This document shows positions 22,690 to 35,469 of a DNA stretch of 64,000 nucleotides, in pieces (the first letter of the stretch is position 1; every line of letters begins with the position of its first letter). The notes under the pieces were generated by a model. It was not told where the DNA came from. It worked only from the letters and a program-made list of their open reading frames with translations, and searched no databases. This stretch comes from Lepeophtheirus salmonis (lineage: Eukaryota; Arthropoda; Copepoda; Siphonostomatoida; Caligidae). Made by a program: the position numbers and the translations under genes. The DNA lies in contig NC_052142.2 in assembly GCF_016086655.4 (NCBI RefSeq), forward strand, positions 7,320,422-7,384,421, written 5' to 3'.

Positions 22690-25130
22690 CAAGTGGTGGG
22701 TACTATATTGAGGCGACGTTTTCGAGGCCCTCCCTCAGGATCTCAGTAAACCACCTCAAAAACTTCCTATGTTTCAGAGTTAACCTGCCTTTACATTTAG
22801 TTTTGACTGTCTACTAGTGATGTAGCCTAACTTCCATCACAATTGCCGATCGGTCTCACTTTGTGGGCTGATTTCCTGACCAGTTTTGCACTAATACACT
22901 AGTTTCTAAGGTGGGAGTTCACTCGAGCCATGTACCATTGCCTTTGTCGTTACTATAGCCCGGCTGCTGAGATATTTTTTTTCAACCTCCAAGCTTCTCT
23001 TCCTCTCGGATGAATGTGCTTGTTGAAATTTTGTAGACATTTTTTATCAATTCTTGGAATTGTGCCACTGAGTGAAAAACCAAATACTATTTGTGCCGGT
23101 AATACTCCAGAGGATGGTCGGGGGTTCGCTTTTGATAGTATGATTGTTGTCTATGAGTTGGTCTTGAGGTCCAACAATATGTTGTGAGAGTTTGTGGCTT
23201 CAACTACGTCATCGAATGTTCTCCAGTTCCGGGCCATTTTCCTGTTTAGAGAGAGGTTTGGACCTCTGGGTCAATCACACTCGGCATTGTATCTCTTTGT
23301 CTTAATTTCAAGTTTGTAATGATGGGGTTAGGAAATGTTTGGCCAATAACCCCAAGTTGTATGAGGGAGTCCCTCCAGATGTAAAAGGAAATTTGTATCA
23401 GGGCTAACATATACCACGGTGACGCACATGACGTCCCGTCTTTTGCCTTTGAGGGGCTACATTCTGAGTAGAATAGCACCATCTATCCTTATAGACTCAC
23501 CGTTTCCTGCTTTTATTGTGTCACGCACTGGAATCAAATGTAAGTCTTATAATGCGAAAAAGTTGACCTTGAAGGAACCAACGGATGGCATGGAGTTAAG
23601 AGGCATACTTATTGCGTCAGCGTCAATATTCATGGTTTTTGCATTGAAAGTACCTAGGGACGATACATTGACATTCAATTTAGCGCAATATATTATACAG
23701 TATATTTCCGAAAAACTCAATCAAATACATCAAAATTTTAAATCGCATTATCAAGATATTCACTAGACATAAAATAGGCAAATCCTACGTACTTAGTTTT
23801 GGGTTTGTGATTGTTTTTGGTTATTTTATGTCTTTCTTTGTTGTTGGGGTTTTTTGTTAGTCTTTTTTTAATTTTTATTAATTGTATAGATTTTTAGTGT
23901 ACTTTTGTAACTAAAGAGATCTTTGTCTTTGGGAACTCGTTTTAAACCATAATGTTTATTTATATTTTTACCAAATGTAATTTTAAAATTGATTTGATGT
24001 TTTTTTTTATGTCATATATTGTAAAATAAAGACCTTAACAAAAAAAAATCTTTCAATGGTAGTCCAATTTGTAATAATTCCCTGCGGCGCTCATGAACAG
24101 GACTGAGCCTGGTCTGCCCCTGCTTAGATGGTTGTCGATTTCATTCCGGGGAACTTAGTATCAATAGCTTGTAATAACTCTTTTTTGTGTATATTCTCGA
24201 TTGAATGGGGGGCCTTCCAGCTAAAACTCTTTCAATGATCTGTTTTAGTAAGAAAAATGACTTTTCCTGGCGGAAAATCTGACTTGTAAGATGTCATCCA
24301 TCGATGTCACTTCGAATATTGGACATTCGTGCGTTGGTTTGTCCTCCTGAGATATAGAAGTCACTCGAAGTTTCAATCATTTGGACCGTTTCAACCTCCA
24401 ACATTCAAGGCACTCATAATGGAGTTTTTTTTTTCTACCCTCTTGCTCTTTCTGTAAAGGGCTTGAACGACTTTCCACAATTGGGACATGAGTCTGTCTT
24501 GATTTGCTTTTTGAGATCTCCTTTGACCGTTTTTGGACTGCTTGAGGAGCGTTCTTTGCACTTCACCTGGCTTAAATAATTTGGAATAGCTCGTTGACGT
24601 CTTTTTTGTCTATGTCTGGTATGACCACAATCTCTTGAAAAATGTACCTGTCGGCGATTCCAGCCATGCTTATAATCCTTACAATAGATTTGGCAAAGAC
24701 CCCCCTTTTCCCATTCGCAACTTGTCGTTAGGGTGTATGTGTCGGCCTTGCTCTTAACATACGAGTAGAATGCCCTCACAGACTCTCCGTGGGACTGCCT
24801 CATTATAAATAGCTTTGTTTATGTCTATTTAACACATTGAATTTCTGGAATGACAACCAATGACTTGATCTCTTGAGCTCTATTTTGCAGCATTGTAAAT
24901 ATAGGTGGGTCTTGTCTGAGTATTCGATTTTTTCAACCCACTTGAGCCATTACCATCGTCCTATATTAAGCTTCTCCATCCCCCTTCAGTTGCCTCAAAA
25001 TAGATCTTGGATCTCTCACAGGGCTGAGACTGTGAGCAGTTCTTCCACTGGATGAGCCTTGCTCGTCTTCAGTTGATATAGCGTGTGGGTTAGACAAAAT
25101 ATGTGTTTTGAAGAGGGCTATGGCATCCTG
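22690..25130 (-). mobile_element. Ty3/gypsy retrotransposon relic in bestrophin intron 1
   Basis: Minus-strand parts in order: Gag at 24803-24435 with MRQSHGESVRAFYSYVKSKA and a late SCPNCGKSF CxxC motif, then protease-like debris (24400-24160), and the integrase C-terminal part near 23240-22980 with FDDVVEATNSHN, VLPAQIVFGFSLSGTIPRID and HIHPRGREAW. PAQxxFGxxLxxTxPRxD marks the end of the integrase core in Ty3/gypsy elements. RT and RNase H are not recognisable, and 23300-24060 between the parts is unassigned. Every part contains stops. No LTR pair was found. Confidence 0.7.
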
Positions 25131-26834
25131 GGAAGTTACAATCAATCCTGATACTCATTTTGAAACCCCTCACCAGTTAATATTATCATGGATAAAAACC
25201 CTCTTATATTGAAGATGATATAATGCTATAAACATAAGAATGAAATTTTACTATATTATTTATACTTATAAGCACCAATTAATTTTTTCACAATTACTCG
25301 ACGAAGGCTCTGTCATCTCGTCTCAATATAAACTAATATCAATAACACCACACGTCATCTTTCCCCTCTCGCAACACTAGGTGTGTGGTGGTTTGGAGAA
25401 TCCTCTTGAAAAGATTAATTTAAAAAAATATATGACGTGATTAGAATCTTCTATATGTAAAATAACACTAGAGGAGTTAATATAAAAATTAGTTGAAGTT
25501 GTAAAATTCAGGAATACCTGATTTTCTTCGTAAAAATCATGGAACAACTTCCAAATTTCTGTATTATAGACCTATTAACAAATAACTATAGAAATCCCTA
25601 ATTTAAGAATGATAAGTCATACAATGAGTTTTGAAAAACTTATGATAATCACAAGGCAAATATGTACATGAAAAATACCTACAAGGCAAAACTGTTAAAG
25701 GCGAATCCTCACAAAACTGTTATACAAAGAAAATCAAACAAATTAATAATGAAATATAATACAACATTGAAGTTATGAATATTTAATATGGCAAATGGCT
25801 CATAAAATTCTTGGGGACAAGTGTAAATTATATAAAATATACAAAATTATACAAATATATACAAAATATAATGTTTTTTATAGAGAAATAAATATACTAA
25901 TTATGAATAGAAATTAAAATTGTCTAGTTCCTTTCATACTTCAAATTCCATGAAATGATCATTTTTGGCATGCAAGTAATTTGTACAGCTAACAAAGAAA
26001 AGTGAATTAATATGTTCATTATTTAAAACGACTTATACTTATACTTTTTTGAATATATCAATAATAACTAACATAAGACTTTATCCGAAGAAACTTATGT
26101 TAGACAAACTACTTGGACGCCATTTGAAGCTAAGACTCCCTTTAATACCTTTCAGGCTGATGTTTTTGCACTTGTAAATGTATTTATGATTAAATGTTAT
26201 TTAAAATAAAGTTATTTGATAGCTCCTTACTTTGTTTTGCCAATATGTTTTACAAATGCAGGGATATCAGTATGCCAAAAATCAGGTTGGCTTTTTCGTC
26301 ATAGTTCTCAGTTTGAGATCTCTAAGTTAGGTTACTTTTCTCTGGAAATTTGGTCAATTTACGGACGTGCTTATATCTTAAACTTATTTTATGATTTAAG
26401 AAGATTTACAAAAGAAAAACGAACTACAGTAATGCATAATATTGATTAGAAGTTGACAAATTTCAAAAAAAACATAAGTAGGTTGTAGCATATTACTTTT
26501 TTTATAAAGCTGGATTATATCTTATAAGTTTATTTATCAAAGCTGTCATCATTATTCTTTTTATTCTCACTACGCCATCACAAAGATAATGGAATTCTAA
26601 AGTTTTAAGTAGCGATGTCAAAGATTATGAAAGATCTTGTTGGAAATGTAATTTTTCTTGCCTTAGAGAAGACTACAGGCAGATTTAGAGATTAATTGTA
26701 TTCCCATCACTGAGGAGAACGAAAACTCGGGACCTGGTGTATTAGAACTGGGACTCAAATTGGACTCAAATACAGCAATGAATATTGTATATAATGGATA
26801 TTTACTCTTTTTTAAAGTTATATTTGGTGTTTCC
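25131..26834. other. intron sequence, nothing recognised
   Basis: A 77-codon frame at 26216-26449 and its surroundings show no known motif or splice-consistent similarity to bestrophin. No gene is called. Confidence 0.5.
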
Positions 26835-27290
26835 CATTTAGAATAGAGAAACAGAAAAAGGCCCAAAATTATCTGGTATCTAGGCAAATAGGTAAATTGT
26901 ACCAACTGCGATGTACTCCCAGACTATCACTGTCATTTTTTCACCATTTTTAAAATGAATTACATATCATTAAAGTATACTCGATACTATATTATTATAT
27001 TTTATTAAAAGAGTAGTTATACATTTGTATTTGTGTATGATAGCCAAAATTTCTTCATATAATTAAATAAATGACAATATATATATTATATGAAGGACGT
27101 GGGATCGACAAGAAATTGTATTCCTGTCATTTTGGAAACGGAGCAGGAAAGAATAACTTATTACTTTGTTTATTTTTCAAAAAGAATACATTATGAAATA
27201 TCCATGACCTATCAAGCGAGATGAGGCAATCGACAGCTGACAACAAAATAAATAGGGTATTTTTGTGATTGCTAGGTAACGCCATAATAT
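26835..27290 (+). repeat. interspersed repeat B, copy 2
   Basis: Collinear with 10640-11150 in the same orientation but slightly shorter through small deletions. Both copies end near AGGGTATTTTTGTG. One copy lies upstream of the bestrophin gene and this one inside its first intron. Confidence 0.75.
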
Positions 27291-29860
27291 TGCTTGTACT
27301 AAAGAGACTAAAAGGGAAAGAGGCGTAATGTATATTATCAAAAATGACTATTTTATTTTCATTTGTATAAAATTCCGTAAATGTACTATTTTCATCTCTT
27401 TCCCACTTCATCGTTATCACGTCTCTTTTAATATCAATTAAAACATCAATTCAATTTATGTTATTAGAATGATGGTGTATTTAATTACGTGAAAGATTAT
27501 GTAACCTTCGAAGTAACTTCATGTTCTTCACCTCGAAGAATGTTTTTCTTTCTGAAAGGAAAATTTCAGCGAAAGTTGTGGATTAGAGCTACTAGACGGC
27601 CAAATGTACTTCTATGGATCATTCCAGACATTACAATGTAAGGACATGCTTCTGTTTAGAAGTATGTCATCAATTTTTATACTTATGATATCATTTTAAT
27701 AATTGAGGCAAACTCAGATAATCAAACAAAAAAGAAGATTGATATTATATTAAAGGGTTTCGATATTTTTGAGATCAGAACTGGTCTTTAACACTGGAGC
27801 TTTAATACTCGGCTCAGAATTGACAAATAATAAGTTTCCAACAAAAATTGTTCCAAATTCAAATGACCCATTTGGATAAAAATGCATAATAGGAGACATT
27901 GGAAACTCCAAAAACAATACACTAGTAGTTCCTTTAGTTTTATATAAAGCGGCATTAAATCCAAAATTGGGGAGATCAATTTTTTATGAAGAAAAGTCCT
28001 GGCTAATTTTTTTCCCCATCATTGACATATCCCTGCTCTCAAACGACCGTAGAAGTAATTAGGAAATGACCCAGTTTTGTTAGAAAAAGTTGTACCAAAA
28101 TATATCAAAACATATTCATTGATGTCAGAAAAAGTCAAGATGCTGAATGGAATGAATATATCTCCTCAAATGGAGGCCTTAAGTGAATTTTGTTTAGTAA
28201 AATTTATCCAATCATATTAGTGGTCTATCTAAATCATTGACTATATTGGGTAGAATTGTGTGGATAATTTCTATAGTCTATGACTCGAATTTCACAGTTG
28301 ACATCATCCACCAAAATTATAAAAAGAAGCACTTCTTCAAGCAACGGAAGATGCAGCAGTTTCGGAGTGGGAAGCAGCGGAGAAAAATAATATATCTGTC
28401 TATGACGCTTTCTCGGACAATAGCTTGTCGTCAAAGTATATGTATTAAATTGAGGAGGTGCGCGTATCTTCGATAGTACATAAATAATTCGATAAGTTTG
28501 TTTTAGAGATTGTTTCTTACGTGAAAATTTATATCTGTGATATTGTTAATTTTCTGTGTTTATTTTAGTGTCTTTTTGCGTGATCTGGTATTTAGCTGAA
28601 TCTAGAATTTTCCATTTTCCTAGTGGATTTCTTGAGACTCTTTATTGAATATATTCTTCTGTTTCTTCCTTTTCTTTGAAAAAGTGTCAACGTTACCCGC
28701 CGAATACGCTTCTTCTTTTTCCTTATCAATCAACATCTAAAAAATTAACTGAATATATTTATATAAACCTTCTTCGTTTTCTATCTTATTATGATATGTA
28801 GACCTGATGGGATTAATTCGTTAGATCCAATTCCGAAGAAGCTGAGTTATTAAAGTTTTGCAGCAAAACGCAAAAAAAATTATGGAAGATGCATTGGAGA
28901 ATATCAATTTAGCCTTTGATATTAAATCAGACACTTTTGTCCTTTATTAACAGATGATAATCATAGGTCATTTAGACAGGACTACCTTGATTTTGAGGAT
29001 ATCGTAAATGCTGGTTCTTTTTTTGGGTTCAAAGAAGAAGAAGTATAAGGTGTAAATCCTAAACACCCCTTTTGGTCAGGCATGTTTTTACACTCTTGAT
29101 CAAGTAGATGTGGGAAATAGGGCTCCGGATCTGAAGTAGGTATACAAGACACTAAATCTATCAGTGAGTGGTTGCGACATTATGATCAAAATGAGAATTA
29201 AAGGTTGAGAGACTAAATGATACGATAATCAAAAGTTTAAAAATAGAAGCTCTAAAAAGAATAAGGAGAGTTAAAGATGAATATATGATAGCTACATGAC
29301 CATCGCAGTTCGGGAAAGTTATGGACCATTGCCCTTTAAGTGGCCACCTATAAATAAAGCTGCTCACTTACCATTCTATAGTAACGCTATCACTCAAATC
29401 ATACCAGCTGGGGAATGCCTCGTCACTCTAAAATTTGATGGTGTCAAAAGGCAATGTCATCAGAGTTTTAGCCAGGGTGATAACGAATTAACTTGTAATG
29501 CAATACGAGTTCAATTATTTACCTAAAAAATATCCTAAATACTAAAATCAAAAGAGATACTAGTTTTCAATGGGAGAACCAGTGTAGGGAACCCTTATGT
29601 TTAAGAATATGAAACTCACAATAATGCATAGTCTAATATTATGCCCACTCAAGCAGAGCGTGTATAGGTCATCGAAATAATTGTCAATAGAACATCGGAT
29701 GACAATTTTACTTAACTAAGTAACAACAACATCTCCCTGAATCTATTGATAAAGAGAGCACAACATTCGTATCAGAAGAGCCATCGAATCAGAACTGTCT
29801 CCTAAAACCTATTTTTGATGATAATGGTACAAATAATGAAACCGACATCAATACAAGTAC
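27291..29860. other. intron sequence with short unassigned frames
   Basis: Several frames of 60-97 codons occur on both strands (27127-27420, 27788-27979, 28234-28476, 29161-29526). None shows a known motif, and opposed frames overlap each other. Bases 28340-28460 give an acidic stretch (ATEDAAVSEWEAAEKNN) that could be decayed coding sequence, but no family is recognised. Confidence 0.4.
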
Positions 29861-29865
29861 ATAAC

Positions 29866-30039
29866 TGGTTGATAATTATAATTACAAATACGTAGCACTA
29901 AATAATCCTTAAAGATTATAAAATAAAACACGACTTGTTACTTTGATAGTATATATAAGAAGTAGTCTATAATCATTTATTCGTTTGTAATACATACAAG
30001 GTACTATGGATACATAATAGTAAGAGCAATTACACACCA
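29866..30039 (-). repeat. 3' LTR of the Ty3 element
   Basis: Pairs with 33118-33291. It contains TAAAGATTATAAAATAAAAC and TTTGTAATACATACA, identical in both copies. The polypurine tract (30040-30055 read on the minus strand) abuts it. Confidence 0.92.
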
Positions 30040-30183
30040 TTTCCCATTTTAAAGAGAGTTAAACACCAATAATTATTTAAATACATTAAAACGAGCACTT
30101 CTTCTCAGCTTGGTCGGAGATTAAGGTATATGCAAAATTAATTGCATTTTTGTATAATCTCGCTTTATATGAATCGCATTTCC

Positions 30184-30384
30184 TCACTTTCTGGACCCTT
30201 CTTCCATTTTGGCCTCATAGGCATTTCCATGCCTATGCTTCGATATAATGACGGCCTTTCGTTTCCCTCTCTTTGATTTCTCATCTTGCAAACATACTCT
30301 CTCCCCCTTTTGGAAAGTAATTTGCTGTTTAAATTGATAATTCTCGTACATTGGCAATTCTTCTCTTAGTTTTCTTCTAAACAT
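30184..30384 (-). pseudogene. Ty3 integrase C-terminal tail
   Basis: The translation contains MFRRKLREELPMY then FQKGERVCLQDEKSKRGKRK. This matches the post-core tail of Ty3/K02A2.6-type integrases, where 'F.x.R.LR..LP' is followed by 'G..V...D'. It continues the integrase frame fragments upstream. Confidence 0.75.
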
Positions 30385-30483
30385 AGTCTCGCCTGGAGAA
30401 TCACAGTCTCCCCTTGGTGTGAAATTTGGCTAGGGTTTTTTTAAATTTGGCATAATTATAATTTACTTTTTCCATTAAATGTT

Positions 30484-31051
30484 TCATATTTTTAACTGAT
30501 GATTCGGCATGTCCATTTGACTGAGCGTAGTAAGGTGATTAAATTCGTTAATAATACTATTAAAATTAGAGAATTCTTTATATTTTTCACTTTTAAAATG
30601 AGGGCCACCATCACTTATTACATATTTTGGGAACCCAAAGTCATAAAACCAATCTAGTTGAATATTAGTTACTTCTGTTGTCGTAGTCTTTTCAATATTC
30701 AACCCAAGAAAATCCAGTAAATCTATCGACCAACAATAAAAAGCCCTTCTTATCTTGGTGGAATAAGTCGAGGGATACTTGTTCCATAGGTTGACTTGCT
30801 ATCGTTTTATTATGTTCTGTCGGTTTTGCTTGACTTGGTTGAATTTCTATACATTTAGAACCCGACTCAAGACTTGATTTAATTGAATTGTTCATACCAA
30901 GCCAAAAGTATCGATCTCGGGCTAACTTTCGGGCTCGAACAATACCAGGATGAGATATATATAATTTCTTCAAAATATAACTAATGCCACTACTTGGTAT
31001 AATAATTTTTCCATTCGTGATTAGTAGTTTGTTTTCCAGTGAAATATTCAT
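30484..31051 (-). pseudogene. Ty3 integrase remnant
   Basis: Two overlapping frames. The first (31051-30692) has the zinc-binding part with YISHPGIVRARKLARDRYFW, then a stretch where the second CxxC is changed (SKCIEIQ), then SLDLFHQDKKGFLLLVDRFT with the first catalytic Asp. The second (30702-30484) has YDFGFPKYVISDGGPHFKSE with the second catalytic Asp, and then the region before the catalytic Glu, broken by frameshift. Confidence 0.85.
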
Positions 31052-31341
31052 ACAAATTGCCTTGTAAGAACGTATTGGATGTGTCTTCGATACTCCTTAA
31101 TTTGTTTGCCTTCCAAAAACGCTATTATCATTTCTTGATAATTTAAATCTTCACTTGCAAATGTCTCAAGTTCTTTTAGTTTAGGATCAGACGGTATCAA
31201 ATAAACGTTGTTAATTTTCTTTTCAGGCCGATCTGGCTTAGAAACAGGAAAGCGTGACATAACATCGAATAAATTTTTTAACACCTGAAAATCCTTCGAA
31301 ATTATTGCAAGACTTTGACAAGTTTTCCAACTGAGTAGCAC
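31048..31341 (-). pseudogene. Ty3 pol fragment between RNase H and integrase
   Basis: Contains VMSRFPVSKPDRPEKKINNV, which fits the 'D.LSR.P' end of RNase H with the Asp of AD(A/M)LSR at 'DVMSR', followed by the linker before the integrase zinc finger. RT should precede it but is absent. Confidence 0.65.
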
Positions 31342-31526
31342 TCATTTTTTCTCTCCGGACTTATAAGGGACGTTGCTTTACTGATGTTACCATTAAATAT
31401 TATAGCTAATTCACAATGCCTGACAAATTTCATTAAATTTCCCCTTGCGTTGCGGATATTGGGATGATAATATTCATTCCATTGAATACTATATTTATTG
31501 ACAATATTCTTAGAAATAATGGTGAT

Positions 31527-31886
31527 TCATGATCCAGTATCAGGTAAAGCTTTTAATTGATGTTGTTTGTTGTGACTATGATTCACAATAACATTGGCTT
31601 TTGGAGTATCTTCGTCGTGTGCATTCAACACATTCCCAATAAAAGTTGAACTAATATTCTTACCCCTGGGAAATATACAACACACTTTCATAATATGCCC
31701 TTTTTTGTTGCAATTCCAACAAATAACATTAAAACTATAATAGCAATCCTCAATCATGCGGTCTAACACTCCACAACGAATACAACCTTTTGAAATAGTA
31801 GTGCTACTTGTATTGTTTCGGCTGTTGGTATATCGTCGATCTCCTTTTGAATCCCCAAATCTATTAAGGTTACTTTTTGGTGTCAC
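31527..31886 (-). pseudogene. Ty3 gag zinc knuckle and start of protease
   Basis: Contains CIRCGVLDRMIEDCYY, a CxxC knuckle with its His lost, then a good second knuckle, CWNCNKKGHIMKVC. The end reads KALPDTGS, the catalytic DTG(S/A) of retropepsin. After this Asp-Thr-Gly the rest of protease and all of RT are lost. Confidence 0.85.
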
Positions 31887-31923
31887 TGACTTATTTTCAA
31901 ATTTTCTTCTTCTTTAAACAGCA

Positions 31924-32435
31924 TTAATAGTCTTGAATACCTCGTGATTCCACTTCCCTTTTATTACTCCCCCTTGCTTCGTAGGATTGAGTAATTTTCT
32001 TCAATGTCTCTCTTGTTAAATCTCTCCCTGCCTTGAGATATTCTTGTCTCAATTCATCGTTATTCGTGGCAACAATGTAGCGAAAAATATCCAACTGTTC
32101 GATTGACATATTCTTTACGTTCCTTGAACTTCTAAAATATATAATCTTCTTTCGAAATCAGACATATTTTTATCTTCTCTTTGAGTTCCTCTGAAGTATT
32201 TTAACCTTTTTGTAAACAATGGATATATTTCAAGAAATTCTTCAAATATTTATTGCTCACAACTATTTTTATCATAGCCAAATATTGGCGTATCTGACAA
32301 AATTTTTGAGGCAATTGCTTTTTCCAAATCAATAGACAAACAACTACGGAAGTAGGCATGCTGATCTTGAATTGGAATAATGTACATATTACTAGTAGAA
32401 TAGTATGACCTGAATCCACTCAACCAATTCTTCAT
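31924..32435 (-). pseudogene. Ty3 gag capsid remnant
   Basis: Overlapping frames with MKNWLSGFRSYYSTSNM (32435) and, further on, MSIEQLDIFRYIVATNNDEL followed by LTRETLKKITQSYEAR, the latter matching the 'R...VTG..' end of Ty3 capsids before the knuckles. Frameshifted. Confidence 0.6.
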
Positions 32436-33117
32436 TTGCTCTACTGAGTAACATTTTTTTTGCGAGGGTTTGGGCTTGAAAGAATCGTTTGGTCTACAAA
32501 TCTTTGGCCCATCAAGGGATGGAGTATATAAAGAAGTAGACTAAGAAGAACCGGAACGAAAAGGTTCCATGGTTTTAATCAGAACCACTCTTCCCTCTCC
32601 TACAACTTCATGATACCTTTGAAATTGTTCCTCGAGGTCGGATTGAATAATTATATCGTTTCCTTATTTGTTTTCTTCTCCACTACAATCCCTTCAGGCA
32701 TTAGCACCATCCTCAACAAATTTATATATATAAGAATAGTGTTTAATAATATCCTGTAGTTCTTGGATATTGAATGAATTAGGTGAATTATCCTTGTTCA
32801 GATTTATATGAGTTTTAAGACTTGTAATAGCTCTAGTGAGAACACCTTTCATTCCTGAATAGCTGTTCTTGGTTTTGGTTGTCGTCTTTAATTAATTAAA
32901 AAGTCAAATGCACTAAGATTTACACTCCGCACAATATACTTGTATTAGTGTATCTACTTGTTAACGGAGCTTTTCCAAATGTATGGAACCTCTCACTATC
33001 CTCGCTTAATATGTATTCTCTGAATTTTATCGATCTTCCTTATTTGTCGTTTTAAGATATTATGGACTTAATTAGATTTAACTTAATGACTTAATTGGTT
33101 AATTGCCGACTGCGTCT

Positions 33118-33291
33118 TGGTTGATAATTATAATTACAAATACGTAGCGCTAAATAATTCTTAAAGATTATAAAATAAAACACGACTTATTACTTTGATA
33201 GTATATATAAGAATGAGTCTATATTCATCTGCTCGTTTGTAATACATACATAGTACTATGAATACCATATAATGGTAAAAATCACACACCA
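33118..33291 (-). repeat. 5' LTR of the Ty3 element
   Basis: Partner of 29866-30039, with the same length of 174 bases and the same TGGTTG and CACACCA ends. Followed outside by the ATAAC target duplication. Confidence 0.92.
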
Positions 33292-33639
33292 ATAACCGTC
33301 TTCTAAAGAAATAGACAACACAACAAAAAATATCGTAACATCACTCTTAAGCTGTTTGGGGGAATATTTATTAGAGAAGAAATGTGGATGTTCCTCTACA
33401 AAAGATGTAAATAAAAATTCATGTAATGTATTATAAAGAAGGTGATGGTTCTTTAAATCAGAAACAGAGTAGATCAGTGTGTTCAAGTTGATTGAATTCG
33501 ACGGACTCATTTACAAGTCTGAGGAGGAGTAAAAGAAATAAGCCTTTAAGTATATTTTAATGACTCTAACAATCCTTTTTCCTTAATATGAATTCTTTAA
33601 TCTCGGATAAAAGAAAGAATTACGTTTTTAAATATCAAT

Positions 33640-34395
33640 AATATATGCAGTGGTCTGATCTTGTAATTTTTTGTGACACAAGAACCATCATGGAAAACTA
33701 GTACGGTATTTCCAATATATATAATCGGATCGAATGTAACTCAAACTAGGCAGGAAGGTTGTAGCAACTTTAACAAAAATAGGCATTGAAGTCTGTGACA
33801 CCTTTAGCCATATAAGTGGAAATCTATGCAATGTCAAAATAAAATTCAATTATAGTATATTTGATTTTTTTGGTATTTATGGTCCGAATCAAGACAAACC
33901 AGAGCTTTACTCCAAACTACTTCCCCCACTTGTGGAGAGCTGTGACTCAATCTTTGGTGGCTGATTCTAACTTACGCCTTCAGAATGAAGACTCCACAGT
34001 ACTCAGGGCTATGATATTGAAAAGAGGATTATTAACTAAGCATATTTTTAAATAACAATGATCATACAAAACAAAAAAAAGGAAAATAGATCGTGACGTC
34101 AAGGCTGGATATATGCCTCTTTAGGAGCAATGGGACAAGCGAACCATCGAAGATTGATATTCTTCCAAACTTCGTCTCTGATCATAAATCAATTCTTATA
34201 GAATTTGCAACAAACAATGAGAAGAGACATATTAAAATATTGTTTCTGAATAGTACCATTCTGAAAGACAGTGTATGGAAAGAAAAACTAAATGATGTAA
34301 TTGTCAATACTAAGATTAAGATTGTGGAGGGAATGGAGATTTCAAAGTATTTAGAAAACATGGAAAATAATTGCAAAGTCCTTTACATCTGCTAA
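33640..34395 (+). pseudogene. non-LTR (LINE) endonuclease fragment
   Basis: Frame-shifted pieces give DLVIFCDTRT, then FDFFGIYGPNQDKPELYSKL, then MTSRLDICLFR and FVSDHKSILIEFATN. The IYGPN segment, the SRxDxxL and the SDHxxI motif are the ordered landmarks of the APE-type endonuclease of LINEs. After SDH the frame continues NSTILKDSVWKEKLNDVI, typical of the linker before RT. No RT follows; a Ty3 element begins at about 34.6 kb. It lies in sense orientation inside bestrophin intron 1. Confidence 0.75.
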
Positions 34396-34688
34396 AACCA
34401 CTTATAACTTATCTGCAAAATTTACTGCACATCAAAGCTTTCCCTCACCAAAATATGCCTGTAACTTGATACTATTCAATCAAAATAATATTATCAAGAA
34501 AGTGTCTTAATGTTAGCTATAATTTATTGTATGATACGAATATTATGAACTTTCATAACAAAAGAATTAAATTATAAATGTTGAAGTATGATTTAATCAA
34601 GTTGATCAATTCTTCTTTTTCTTCTTGTTATTATTATTATTTATCTAGAATAGAATCACTATATATTTGAATTTTTAAATACTTTACA

Positions 34689-35072
34689 TTGGTGACGCCA
34701 ACTGATTCTTCACCACCTGTGCCTCCCCAAAAACAAGCATGGTCGATTAGAACGGAAGAGGCAAATTTGACCATTGCTGTTTCGGAACTCCACCTTCCTA
34801 GGTTCTGTTCTTCGGATGTTGAGAACTGGTTCCGGAGAATTGAACTTAATTTTGTGTTGAGGGGGATTTGTCATACCAAAGTCAAGTATAGTGTTATGGC
34901 GTCAGCATTGCCGGGCAAGGTTTTAAATATTATTTCTAATAGTGAGGAGAATCTCACTTATACGGGAGCGAAGAAATCCATATTAGTCCGATATTGGCTA
35001 TCATCTTCCGCAAGGATAGAAAGAGTAGTCGACATTATGGTTGATACTTCCTGCTCTCGAGTATGGGGGTAA
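34689..35072 (+). pseudogene. Ty3 gag remnant (capsid N-terminal part)
   Basis: Contains LHLPRFCSSDVENWFRRIEL followed by KVKYSVMASALPGKVLNIIS, matching the 'LP.F...D...WF...E..F' and 'K...V...LP' pattern of Ty3 capsids. The first codon of this frame is TTG rather than ATG. The frame continues with shifts to about 35460, ending in ARIERVVD and later pieces. Confidence 0.75.
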
Positions 35073-35469
35073 AAGAGGAGGTTGAACGTCTTCTGGATTC
35101 GGAATTACGTTAAAGTTTGATTAAAGAGGCACGAATAATGAATGCTCCAAAGAAACAACAGGGATATTTGAGAGTACAATCACCACTTACGATTAAGAAC
35201 TTAGCAGATATGTGTACGGCTGCGAATTAAGTCACAAACACTTCTATTTCTACTGTCGAGGATCCATCCCACTGTCACACCTTTGATTAAGAAGAGACCT
35301 AGCGGAGCTTTTTTGAAGTCCTCAACATCTGCAAAATTAAAAAAAGTATATTATTATCATTCAAAATTTGGTTTGAATTCAAATGTGTGCTCTGGTCCCG
35401 ATTGTCATTTGAATTCATTGATTAAAAAAAAAACTCATTTGTCCTCAGTTACACGGAACTAAGGCATTA

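Larger units (their letters stand above)
29861..33296 (-). mobile_element. Ty3/gypsy LTR retrotransposon with 174-bp LTRs and ATAAC target duplication
   Basis: Two direct repeats of 174 bases (29866-30039 and 33118-33291), both TGGTTG...CACACCA on the plus strand, flank the internal part, and ATAAC lies outside each end (29861-29865 and 33292-33296). On the minus strand the 5' LTR is followed by a degenerate GACGCAGTCGGCAA, resembling the primer-site region of many Ty3 elements. The 3' LTR is preceded by the purine-rich AAAATGGGAAA. Internal order: gag, zinc knuckle, protease, integrase. RT and most of RNase H are missing between about 31530 and 31340. Stops and frameshifts throughout mean it is dead. 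The LTR copies differ at roughly a tenth of positions by eye, so the insertion is not recent. Confidence 0.92.

Noticed and set aside
23419..23766. 115-codon plus-strand frame
   Set aside because: It lies inside a minus-strand Ty3 relic, overlaps a minus-strand frame and has no recognised motif.
26216..26449. 77-codon plus-strand frame
   Set aside because: No family motif and no splice-consistent link to the bestrophin exons.
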